DNA from: Colwellia_A sp047621305
GTDB lineage: Bacteria > Pseudomonadota > Gammaproteobacteria > Enterobacterales > Alteromonadaceae
Length of the DNA: 64,000 bases
Direction of reading: 5' to 3'
Assembly (NCBI GenBank): GCA_047621305.1
Contig: JBLHNB010000008.1
Span: forward strand, 1 to 64,000
Shown here one piece after another: positions 31,001 through 37,800 of the stretch. Within the stretch, counting starts at the first letter, position 1. Every line of letters begins with the position of its first letter. Made by a program: the position numbers and the translations under genes. Under the pieces are notes generated by a model. It did no database searches. It was not told where the DNA came from and worked only from the letters and a program-made list of their open reading frames with translations.

Positions 31001-33817
31001 GATCGGATCTTTATCTAATGTAGCCTGATCAAGTAATTTAATTACAATAACAGCACAACCTTCGCCACGAACATAACCATTAGCTGAGGCGTCAAATACT
31101 TTACATAAGCGGTCTTTCGCCAACATTTGGGCATTTATCAATGATTGTGTATTTTCTGGTAAGAGGTTTAGTTGGGCTGTAGCAACAATGGCCATGTCGC
31201 ACTCATTTGCCCGCAAGCTTTTTATTGCCGTATTAATAGCGACTAAAGAAGATGAGCAAGCTGTATCAATGGCCATACTGGGGCCTTTGAAATCGTAAAA
31301 ATAGGAAAGTCTATTGGCCGCAATACATAAAGCATTACCTGTACCAAAATAGGCATTATGATGATAGTCGTTATTGATACATGCACGCGCATAATCATTT
31401 TGGCTAATGCCTACAAAAACACCTGTTTTACTTCCTCTAAGCTGTTTCGGTTGATAGCCAGCAGCCAAAATAGCATCGTAACTTTGTTCTAAAATCAAGC
31501 GTTGTTGAGGATCAATCAACCGCGCCTCTTTTGGTGAGATTGAAAATAATGCGGCATCAAATTCAGTAATATTATCAAGGTAGCTGGCTCGACCTAACTG
31601 CGATGAACGGTCTAAGGGGGCTTCAGTAATTGCACTTTCACCATTTTGAATAAGTTGCCAAAACGCTTCTACATTATCAGCATTAGGAAAACGGCATGAT
31701 AGCCCTATCACTGCTACTTTATGTGTATATTTTTTATCGTTATTTTTCTGTTTATCTACTACTTTATTCTCTTGCTGAATAATCGTTTTTTGATCAAACA
31801 GTGCTTTTTTTGCATGCAACATATGACTAAGTTCTCTCGCTAATTTAGCAATAGTTGGATAATCATAGATATAAGTTGCTGGAATATTAAGTGCGAGATA
31901 TTCACCCAATTCTTCACTTAAACTAACAGACTCTATTGAGTCAAGACCAAGAGATGAAAACTCGTCACTGTCACTAATTTGTTTAAAAGATAAACCACTA
32001 AGATTGGCAATTTTGTGCTTTAACCAATCAATAATATCAACAGACTCTTTTAGGAGTATTAATTTTTCTTTGTCATCAACTAGGTCTGTAAATTTCTCTA
32101 AATAATCGAATTTACTTTCTAAATAAGCATTCTTATTGGCTTGTCGTTGAATCTTTCCACTTGAGGTTTTAAGTATACGATTAGGTTTTAGTAAAACAAT
32201 ATCATGAAGTTGTAAATCAAACTCTTTAGATACGTTTCCTTTGATATTTTTATAAAGTTCACCCGCATTATATTTACGTACGTGAGCACGGTTAAGTTCT
32301 ACTACAGCAACAACTTTATCGATGCCTGAGTCGAGTACCGAAAACGTTGCACAATTATTGTTTGATAATGCTTCGTGACTAATCGAGATAGTATTTTCTA
32401 TGTCTTGTGGATAATAATTACGTCCTCGAATAATTAAAACATCCTTATGCCGACCGGTAACATATAAATATTTACCGTCTAAAAAACCTAAGTCTCCTGT
32501 TCGTAAATAAGGTCCTTTGAGTGTATCAGTAGTATAAGCTTGAAATATTTTTTCACTTTGCTCTGTATTATTCCAATAGCCTTTAGAGGTACTTTCACCC
32601 TTAAACCAAATTTCACCTATTTCCATTGCCGCACAGCATTTCTTACTTATCGGGTCAACAATTACAACATCGTGTTCATGCCAACAATAACCTGATGATA
32701 CCGCAATATAATTATCTACTTTATCTGAACTAACAACGGCTAGTCCCTGCTGAATGCTTGGCTTATCTAATACCAGAGATGTAACCGCTTCTTTTGGATG
32801 TGCACCTGTACCAAATAAAGTCATTTCGGCCATGCCATAACAAGGATAATGGCTGTTTTGGCGTAACCCACACGATTTGAATTTTTCGTAAAAGCTATCA
32901 ATAGTTTGCTTTGAAATAGGTTCAGCACCATTAAACGCTATTTTCCATGTTGATAGGTCAAGCGCCTCTTTGTCTTTATCGCAAATACTATTTACACATA
33001 AGTCATAAGAAAAATTAGGACCTCCACTCAACGTCGCTTTATATTTACTTATAGCTTTTAACCAACGTATCGGTTTTTGAGAAAAATAAGCAGGGCTCAT
33101 AATAGTCGCAGGATAGCCAATAAAAAGAGGATTAAGCAGCCCCATAAATAAGCCCATATCATGAAAGTGTGGTAACCAGCTGATCGAGATAGTTTGAGGT
33201 GAAACACAAAATGCCGCACTCATGGCTTCTTCATTTGCCATAATATTATTGTGCGATACTTCAACACCTTTTGGGTTACCTGTAGATCCAGAAGTATATT
33301 GCAGTAAAGCGAGACTACTCGTTAAAGTTTTTATTGGTGCTTTTGCAGCAGTTTCATTTACAAGTATATTTATTTTATCAGTCAGTAAATACACCGTATT
33401 TTTTTCCTGCTGCCCTTCAATTACAAATGCCGATTCATAACTTGATAAACCACTTTCACTTAAAATAATATGTACGTCGGCGTCGGTAATAATATTTTTT
33501 AGTCTATCTAAATTCTGATTTTTTCGTGGCGGGTAAGTAGGTACTGCAATCATCCCCGCATATAAACATCCCATAAAAGCACACAAAAATTCATGCCCTG
33601 GAGGATAAAGTAAAAGTAAACGGTCTCCTACCTTACCATGTGTTAATAAGATGTTAGCAATCGCCAGAGCACGACGGTGCAATGTTAGGTATGTTAAGGG
33701 AATACGCGGTTCGTCTTCATTACTTAAAAAATAATACGCGACTTGTTCAGGTTTATTTTCAGCTCTATATTCAAGTATTTCAACAATATTGGTAAAGCGC
33801 GGTCTAGTGTATTCCAT
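19085..33817 (-). CDS. Hybrid PKS/NRPS synthase: FAAL-ACP-KS-AT-ACP-AMT-C-A(Orn)-T-E-C-A-T
   Basis: A 4910-residue assembly line. Order, with active residues located by codon position: fatty acyl-AMP ligase (1-580), ACP (Ser627), ketosynthase (700-1105, Cys854), malonyl-type acyltransferase (1214-1510, G-H-S-V-G Ser1306, H-A-F-H motif), ACP (Ser1644), class III PLP aminotransferase (1850-2265, Lys2098), condensation (His2420), adenylation (2756-3240, code D-V-G-E-I-G-T-I-D-K, ornithine-like), carrier with G-G-D-S (Ser3309), epimerase (about 3360-3800; the usual H-H is N-H, His3496), condensation (His3970), adenylation (4289-4800, code near D-S-W-D-L-G-C-I-G-K, unassigned), carrier (Ser4840). 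There is no ketoreductase, as in mycosubtilin synthase. The acidic C-terminus suits docking to the TubC domain of the next protein. The start at 33817 has only a weak ribosome site. Confidence 0.94.
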   Translation of the reverse strand: MEYTRPRFTNIVEILEYRAENKPEQVAYYFLSNEDEPRIPLTYLTLHRRALAIANILLTHGKVGDRLLLLYPPGHEFLCAFMGCLYAGMIAVPTYPPRKNQNLDRLKNIITDADVHIILSESGLSSYESAFVIEGQQEKNTVYLLTDKINILVNETAAKAPIKTLTSSLALLQYTSGSTGNPKGVEVSHNNIMANEEAMSAAFCVSPQTISISWLPHFHDMGLFMGLLNPLFIGYPATIMSPAYFSQKPIRWLKAISKYKATLSGGPNFSYDLCVNSICDKDKEALDLSTWKIAFNGAEPISKQTIDSFYEKFKSCGLRQNSHYPCYGMAEMTLFGTGAHPKEAVTSLVLDKPSIQQGLAVVSSDKVDNYIAVSSGYCWHEHDVVIVDPISKKCCAAMEIGEIWFKGESTSKGYWNNTEQSEKIFQAYTTDTLKGPYLRTGDLGFLDGKYLYVTGRHKDVLIIRGRNYYPQDIENTISISHEALSNNNCATFSVLDSGIDKVVAVVELNRAHVRKYNAGELYKNIKGNVSKEFDLQLHDIVLLKPNRILKTSSGKIQRQANKNAYLESKFDYLEKFTDLVDDKEKLILLKESVDIIDWLKHKIANLSGLSFKQISDSDEFSSLGLDSIESVSLSEELGEYLALNIPATYIYDYPTIAKLARELSHMLHAKKALFDQKTIIQQENKVVDKQKNNDKKYTHKVAVIGLSCRFPNADNVEAFWQLIQNGESAITEAPLDRSSQLGRASYLDNITEFDAALFSISPKEARLIDPQQRLILEQSYDAILAAGYQPKQLRGSKTGVFVGISQNDYARACINNDYHHNAYFGTGNALCIAANRLSYFYDFKGPSMAIDTACSSSLVAINTAIKSLRANECDMAIVATAQLNLLPENTQSLINAQMLAKDRLCKVFDASANGYVRGEGCAVIVIKLLDQATLDKDPIRGVITGSAVCQDGRSNGLSAPNGQAQQNVIRDALVDAKLDASDIDYVEAHGTGTELGDPIELRALQQAYGQHKKMSSPLYVGAVKANIGHLEAAAGMAGFIKTLLCLEHQSIPRQIHFVKPNPHIDWQAINIKIPTAVMPWPENKGKGYAGVSSFGFGGTNAHLILEQAPTLNVLKVDEKSVSACDKDDVKSASGLLVCSSKHHDSSKNLLANYYSFIKKNKDMALADLCYTASIARPEFNYRYAIAYKNRQDLLEKLSEKSLQPCKINNPLPKIAFLFTGQGSQYAGMGKTLFDSYSVYKDSMKKCDKIVLALMGFSIIEEISIEVDSSQLNETGYSQPALFALEYSLAQLWLSWGIEANYVMGHSVGEYTAAVIAGIFSLEDGLKIVSARGKLMQELPRIGKMLSITADQMSVKALLSKYEGQVSIAAINGPNSVVISGGSTCIDNIQEHLISQRISSKLLNVSHAFHSPLMVPIIKAFTAVLSQVEFKSPKLKLVANLSSSINPESIATKEYWLDHVLAPVQFYASIQTLINEECNVFIEIGPTPHLSAMAQQYVGDDLIFIPTLRPSMDDDYLHKVALAKLVQLGFSPNWQAFYQDKNCQRVSIPTYVFNRDTFSICETFNATSDFKTNTERTKITVIENKQDTEVHKMKTSGAHTSTVSTDKISSADIISHLKSFLAICTESSVDVIDIETNLLEMGADSLIILQFARHVEAKYHLDFTISQFFNEVSTLKKLADYIQQHLPEEVNEIRSTPLSEELSNETVIQKTSSLADNCIEEQSNASVYSFHDVLQDQLKFATQIQGQHASDALTQVVAQQLAFITTKTASLSNITPSLVSLAVARGKSTDRGITVIPDNVKNKSALPPWKIVTKSTENVTPKKNAYLSALIKRYTKKTQGSKALTQSYRSVCADSRACAGFRLATKEMLYPIYGEKAQGAKTWDVDGNEYIDITMGFGVNLFGHQPPFVQQAITEQMTKSMQLGLQTPLSGKVAQLICELTGMSRVTFCNSGTEAVMTALRLARAATKRHYVVQFSGSYHGHYDGTLGESSLDNQSTVPSAPGICSGSVEDIIVLEYGSDEALVFITENAQKIAAVIVEPIQSRRPDFQPAAFLTKLRDITKARGVILIFDEMITGFRLCSGGAQQWFGIEADIATYGKIVGGGLPIGIVAGRYSHMDGIDGGQWQYGDDSYPMGETTFFAGTFCKHPLTMATSYAVLSEIKRQGAKLHGVLNKKTADLVNKLNAYFEEQQLPIRMVSCASLFRFVFSANLDVLFYQLLEKGLYVWEGRNCFLSTAHTDEDIAIIYQVIVDSTEALKHAGYLLSSKKQTSVAIDQTYKDNHIEENTPFPLTEAQQQLWAIDNIDPDAGLAYQLSSSLTLSTNIDKDYLSEAALSLLVRHPALRIICENNGQQQYYGPIPDFFTVNYTDLSLITLNKHDKLIVEHIEKQNTQGFDLSAGILFRVDLIKCQTDQYVLTIRSHHIVTDGISIGILMDELCCLYDEVANQKVANLAPAMRFDQYIQSYQNFCSSPVKQQQQNFWLGQLSDEVEATNLPTDHTPSMVSYAGKSFSIVIPNELLERLRGLSRRSGSTLFMTLFSIYRVWLHRITGQQKLVTAFPVSGRGLGLSNQEADHLVGYCTHLLPIVSEMTGQESLADFINDTKTLLLKAYENQDYPFAQLIKQLALKQDLSQRPLVSNVFNVDTITNIPMINSVNGKLINLPVNYVDFDLSLNFTHHNPSDKNEALTKSLLLAVEYRASLFSEKTITGLIDNFLTLLDQASDNTTCITSQLSWLKDKEYRLLIEDNNDTKLSIPACKSFKDLFSQQLEFNSQNIAAVDKNTRLTYQELEQKANQLAHYLLTLNIEKEQKVAIYLDKSVHQVIAVLAVMKTGAAYVPIDGSLSSERVAYMLHDSEVKLLITQVSLQKEHGKPSLITIAVDNNNDNQRILTMSKHAPNILINHDDLAYVIYTSGSTGQPKGVMVEQQHLVNRFYAWQEDFALNALKGGVHLQMAVFSFDVFMGDFIRALGSASTLVLVDKDTLLDMEALHQLIVKEQVTCAEFVPAIIQGLTSYLIDKKEVLESFKLLIVGSDSWSNQALSVVRSILPKHARLLNTYGATEATIDSSYYEVGQINPQTLNRIVPIGKPLRNVRMYILDSELKPVPQGVIGELFIGGDSVARGYHNRDALNLEKFMIDPFVDDRNARLYRTGDYARLNIDSDIEFIGRIDDQIKIRGHRVELGEIEYQVTALDQVKQCKVLVSESSNGTKKLIAYITTTVPDFIIENNKQILNGILPNYMVPDSFVCLSEFPLSANGKLDIKSLEKLEINVQSQSEYQAPCTDAEKVLTAIYIDLFTQKEIGIHDNFFELGGDSITAIQLVSRLRQLGYRCKVKDIFSQYTIAALAQSIVAAETKNHDNSLPVSGDVFANSIQKWCYEQKLEDLNYWNQAILLGCDKGIALEHIQIAFNAIVNNHDVLKMRFIETTTDHKQHYTDEEYTVPVSEFDALTLTNKADVEAFIHHSCLPLHNKMNINTGELIQVAILRMPATYQQDRLFITVNHLVIDGVSWRIILDDLQRAVENQRLEKSITSFNKTTSFQYYSQQLYSYANSDVCLQELNYWQAITQSPVATLSRLNNEIVYEDSLKTEQATLATDLTKVLLQQANQAYRTEINDLLLSALALALHQMTQAQRFRVSLEGHGRDSFQEGIDLAHTIGWFTSVYPVNLFVEDENDLGRVIQTTKQHLRNIPNGGFGYSPLRYLHQEQSIQASIDYENSIEFNYLGQFDNMDMLDTALGFNILEENMGAMRGAKNHRTNDLEIDIIVINQVLSIKVGYSDKHFENETINRFVENYIKQLTDLVIHCQETKIISHLIEDFPLAEISTEELNTVVFNECQPNDIENIYRLTSMQQGMFYHTMNEPDSQAYIDQLHCEFTNDINIEAFERAWQKVISEHSIFRTAFVFKNMAHPVQRVHQHFSTPFLFRDLSSSSDALAAFHQDNIIVRKAGFTHAEVPLMKLNLYKLDNAHYGFCWTFHHALVDGWSVANTLEAFFSHYAALAQGQELVRDVDQYQDFIGFLAAYDEVAANDFWRNYLQGFEQATHLALPMNNKETEHEQVGEEQLVTDEVLEQEIAHFCRQHQLTKNTLIQAAWALTIQLHSQEDDIVFAIACSGRPETLTDVESRIGLYINTLPLRVKFDKNQPCLTWLQDLQNNQLNILEHQYSALTTIQQQSEISAEQSLLNILLVCENYPVNDIANKSDNLLKATKICAPEHTNFAISLEALLEEQLTLKITYQPHLFSKKRVKQFLQHIKNALKQLVHSTDKTLQSLSLLTKDEKHYLVEQLNQTQVEYDKNVGVHQLIEQQVNKTPDNIAIISAEQQFTYQEFNALANGLAQQLIRSGCKKGDIVPVIAHPGIGIPVAYFAAMKSGVVFAPLDVSWPQARLHSVLNNIFDNQTSRVILTNAKADIAFNENHTNAEFISIKLDDITPQNNNLMIASQGRDALYVIHTSGTTGQPKGAINTHLGIVNRLCFMSNYFTGTAEDVILQTTYHCFDSAIWQYFWPMIMGARTVLPCWENGLDFDELLSLLDQHQVSITDFTPGVLATLYQYLLDNPEKSTSLDNVRALLIGGEALSIPVIEGVKQLQPNLRLINCYGPTETSIGVIFYDITTPIGDTLPIGRPIDNVKAYILDKNLSPVPDGAMGELYLGGDCVGLGYLNNKEATHEAFIPSPYDQGGNDLLYKTGDHVRFLASGDIAFIGRLDDQVKVRGFRVELKEIEKELERITSINNCCVCIKTDHNNEKMLLAYITINDENYQESLVKTELLNRLPHYMIPSVFQVIDEMPLTSSGKIDRKHLTKQPVLQREIRQLTVAETERQQQLFAIFSTVLATDNISIFDSFFNVGGHSLLATQLVSQIRLQLNVDIKVKHIFLAPDIASLSTLIDSLQGEGLQNTLSRFISEDKEAGTDIVNIEEIEI

Positions 33818-33994
33818 TAAAATAATCCATTATATTTATACTGCTAATCCTAAGCATTTATCGTTATTTACATGTTTATTAATATATATTTACTTTTAAT
33901 ATCAGTAAAAATATATTCACATAATGATTTTATAAAACGCCAATTTTAATTTTTTAACATCATAAAATAATAGATAAATCTATTACTAAAAAAC

Positions 33995-34030
33995 AATGTA
34001 AAAAAGTGTTAAATAATGTAATAAAGTGTT
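33995..34030. repeat. Two direct repeats with 20-bp period upstream of the synthase operon
   Basis: AATGTAAAAAAGTGTT (33995-34010) and AATGTAATAAAGTGTT (34015-34030) differ at one base and start exactly 20 bp apart, about two helical turns. A further AATGTAAAC follows near 34046. They lie about 180-210 bp upstream of the synthase ATG. They are candidate operator sites for a regulator binding the same DNA face, or simply low-complexity drift in AT-rich DNA. Confidence 0.4.
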
Positions 34031-34294
34031 GCATACTGTTAAATAAATGTAAACTATATGTTTCTTCACCTAACAAATCAAGACATAAATACTTACTAAT
34101 TTAACTTATCTACGGCAAGATTATTTTAGATTTAATGACATGCTCTAGTGCCTTTTATTTGCATATTTAAAAATAATTTCAAGCATAACTGATGATTTCT
34201 CATTTTTTATACTCTGATCACGGCTCTAGATAAGCAAATTTAGCGCTGCTTCATCTGTCGATAATTAATGACTCTTGTATTTGAATAGATGACT

Positions 34295-34470
34295 GAACAA
34301 ACTAATGTACTTGCTTTTACAGCTATAGAAGTAGCTAAAGCAGGTAACAAGGTAGAGATTTTTCTGTCATCGCTGATGAAGTTATAAACTTAGCCCAATG
34401 TACACAAAACTCAACCAGAAAAATTGAAACTTTATGCCATTATTACAGTCAGATGCAGCGAAAAATTTAA
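34295..34470 (+). pseudogene. Decayed methyl-accepting chemotaxis protein fragment
   Basis: Three short frames read one after another give the conserved MCP tip. Frame 1 from 34295 is E-Q-T-N-V-L-A-F-T-A-I-E-V-A-K-A-G. After a shift, from 34351 comes G-R-D-F-S-V-I-A-D-E-V-I-N-L-A-Q, running to S-T-R-K-I-E-T-L. After another shift, from about 34442 comes L-Q-S-D-A-A-K-N-L-T. Intact MCPs read [20 protein letters not shown] and G-R-G-F-A-V-V-A-D-E-V-R. At least two frameshifts and missing ends show it is dead. Confidence 0.85.
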
Positions 34471-34553
34471 CGTAATTTAAACAAGTAAAGCAGTCTAAAA
34501 TTAAAATGCAGAGCAAGCAACGGTCACTCAGATGTAGTAAAACATGTTGTTAA

Positions 34554-34602
34554 ACCAATTGAAGTAAAGTAGTGATCTATTATAAGCGAGGGTAAATGTT
34601 CA
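34554..34602 (-). repeat. Dispersed intergenic repeat, copy B (49 bp)
   Basis: Reverse-oriented partner of 8668-8716, with 47 of 49 bases identical. On the minus strand the flank continues with TTCAAGCGCCTTGTTA-like and GCAATAGC-containing sequence that copy A only partly keeps. It lies downstream of the MCP relic in non-coding DNA. Confidence 0.7.
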
Positions 34603-34821
34603 ATAACAAGGCGCTTGAATGAGCAATAGCGTGCTATTGGAATTGAAAGCAACGCAGGCATTGAAATAACACATACAGTAAAAGAGCGGGTAAACTTTAC
34701 CTGAAACCTTAGAATTAATTACTAGCCGTTTTAAGGTGAGACATAACAGGGCTTGGTAATAAGTATCTAAGTCCTGTTTGAGTCCAAAATTATAACGTAC
34801 TAACCGTATACTTTAAGCACA

Positions 34822-37800
34822 TTATAAAGGAGCTAACAAAGTACTGAGAATATTGTTAGTCAAACTCAATTTACCTTCATTAACTTCTTCTGATAACAAG
34901 GCATTAGCCAATGCGGCTTTCTCTTTCTGTATCAGCTGGATTTTCTCCTCTATGGAGTTTTCAACAATTAGCTTATAAACAAATACCGGTTTGTCTTGGC
35001 CAATTCTATGCGCTCTGTCTGTTGCTTGGTTTTCAACGGCCGGGTTCCACCATGGATCAAAGTGAATAACCGTATCCGCTTCAGTTAAGTTTAAGCCTAC
35101 GCCGCCCGCTCGCAAGCTAATGAGAAAAACGGGAATATCACCCTTTTGGAATTCTTCAACCACTTCTTGTCGCTTAGTTGTTGCTCCAGTGAGTTTAGTA
35201 TAACGAATACTTTCCTTATTCAACTGCTCTTCAATAAGCGCCAACATACTGGTAAACTGAGAGAATATAAGGATCTTACGTCCTTCATCAATCATTTCAG
35301 GCAGCATTTCTAATAACCATTCTAGCTTAGCCGACTGAGTTATATTTTGAGCACTATCAAGAGACAATAATTGCGGATGACAACAAACCTGACGCAGTTT
35401 TAATAAAGCATCAAGAATTTCAATTTGACTGCGGTTGATACCTTTTTTCGCAATAATTTCATTCAGACGCGAGTCCATTGATAAACGGACACTTTCATAT
35501 AATTCAGCCTGTGCACCTTCAATACGTACTGTTTGAATAATTTCAGTTTTTGCCGGTAATTCTTTCGCTATTTTCTCTTTGGTACGCCGTAAAATAAAAG
35601 GTTTGATACGTTGATTAAGTAAGACCTTACGTTCATGATCGCCATGACTTTGAATAGGCGTTTTAAAAAGTTTATTAAACTGACTATGCCCACCTAAAAA
35701 GCCCGGTAATAAAAAGTTAAATTGTGCCCAGAATTCACCTAAGTGATTCTCCATTGGTGTGCCCGTCATACACAATTTATGCTCTGCTTTAATTTTTATA
35801 ATAGACTCATAAAGTCGTGTTTTAGGGTTTTTAATATAATGAGCTTCATCTAAAATCAGATAATAAAATTCTTGCTGAGCATAAGACTCAAAGTCTTTAA
35901 CAATTAATGGGTAACTTGTAATGATAATGTCGTATTGATTAAAGTCATCTAAATGAACTTTACGCTGCGGACCATGTATTAAATTATGTGTTAAAAACGG
36001 GGTGAATTTTTTAATTTCATTTGCCCAGTTAAATATCACACTGGTTGGCGCAATAATTAAGCAAGGTGCGGTGAGTCTGCCCTGCTCTTTTTCAATGGCT
36101 AAATGTGCAAGTGCTTGTACGGTTTTCCCCAGTCCCATATCGTCAGCTAAGATACCGCTAAGCTGGTACTCTCTTAAAAACTGTAACCAATTAACGCCTT
36201 GTTGTTGATAAGCTCTTAGCTCAGCATTAAGCTGCTTTGCAGGGGTCACATCTTTAATGCCATCAAAGCTTTTAAGTTTCGCAGCTAATGACCTGATCTT
36301 TTGTGCACCTTTCGTGATAACACCTTGGTCGTCTAACATTGATAATGTTTGATGTCCCTGAAAACGGGATAGTTTCATCATGCCATTTTTATCAAGGGCA
36401 TTAGGTATAAATAATTCGATAAATTGACGCAGCAACGGTTTTATCGTTTTATATTTAAGTGTGAGAAAATGACCTTTCTCCATATCAATAAAAATAGAGG
36501 TATCTTCATCAATATTATTATTACTTTCACTTTCTGTTAATAACGATTTTGGCAATTGCTTAATTGCACTTTGTAGAATAGGAAATGCCGGTAAATTTTG
36601 ACCATTAATATCAAGGTTTAACCCTATCGAGAAAAAATCGTGGCTATTTTCATATTCTTTTAATTCTGCCTCAAAATTACCGTCAGTACGTAACTCTTGA
36701 TAGTAAAAGTTATCGTCAAATTCAATAAGCCAGCCTTTAGCTTCTAACAAGGGAACCGTATTATGCATAAACTCATACCAAACATGTTTAGCTTGCAATC
36801 TAAACGTACATTGGTTGATTTTGTCTTGCCAATAACTATAAGTAAACTTTTCACCCATTTTGAATTGATGATCAAGTAGAGTTTCAATCACTTGATTTTC
36901 ATAAGCTAAGTCACGATATATTCTTTTCTTCTTATCATCGTTTATATCAATAGTGGGTGATTCTTGATTGGGGTTAATACTGCTTCCTTGATAATTAAAG
37001 GTCAGTATTATTTCACCATGTGTCGGGGTACTTTCTATTGGACTCGTTAATTTCAATTCAGGTATAGGGACTACCATGACAATTTCTGAGCTAATTTTAG
37101 GCTGAGGTAAACTTTTGGCTTCATCACCCAAAGAAACTCTCATTTGGCTTATTACCCAAGGTATTTGTTGCTCACTAAATACCGGACTTGATAATAGCTG
37201 TGGCGCAAGCTCTGCACTAATGTTTGTTTCAATAATACCAAGCGCATTATTCTCAAGATCATAATAACTGATCGGTTTGGTTTGAAATAAATCAACATCG
37301 CTATAATGCTTGGGTAAAACCAGTTGTAAACTTGTTAAGTTATCTTCCAAAGAGAGCCATTGCCACTCAGCGTTTACGGGTTCACCCAGTATTAAAGGAT
37401 CATCTAAATTTGTACAGGACTGCCAAAAACTACGACCACTTTTAATCACCAAAGCTAACACGGAAAAATCGTTACATTCACGTTGGTAATTAACTTCATT
37501 TTCTTTCATCAACAAACTGATCGTTTTAATATCATCGTCAGTAACAAAAGGTTTATTAAATAAATCGGGCGTATTATAAACATTTTGTAGTGATTTACTA
37601 AAACCACCATTTTTCATATAAGTACTAATTTTTACTTGTACAAAAAGTTTTTTATACCCTTTTGATTTTTTATACTCAAGTAAATAAACAATCACTTTTT
37701 TGCGAGTAGCTGCCGCCTCATCTTTTCTTTTTAGTGAGGTTAACCATTGTTCAACTTCTTTGTCATCGGCGGCGGTATCATGACTGTCTAAAAACTCATT

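Larger units (their letters stand above)
33818..34821. other. 1-kb region upstream of the lipopeptide operon
   Basis: Very AT-rich, with no intact gene. It carries a pair of 20-bp-period direct repeats (33995-34030), the relic of a chemoreceptor gene (34295-34470) and copy B of a dispersed repeat (34554-34602). The lipopeptide operon promoter must lie here if the operon starts at the large synthase. Confidence 0.55.

Noticed and set aside
11105..33817. Siderophore biosynthesis as the role of the cluster
   Set aside because: Ornithine and a PvdE-like exporter suggested this, but there is no ornithine hydroxylase, no salicylate or catecholate loading and no TonB receptor in the window. The fatty acid loading module points to a lipopeptide.
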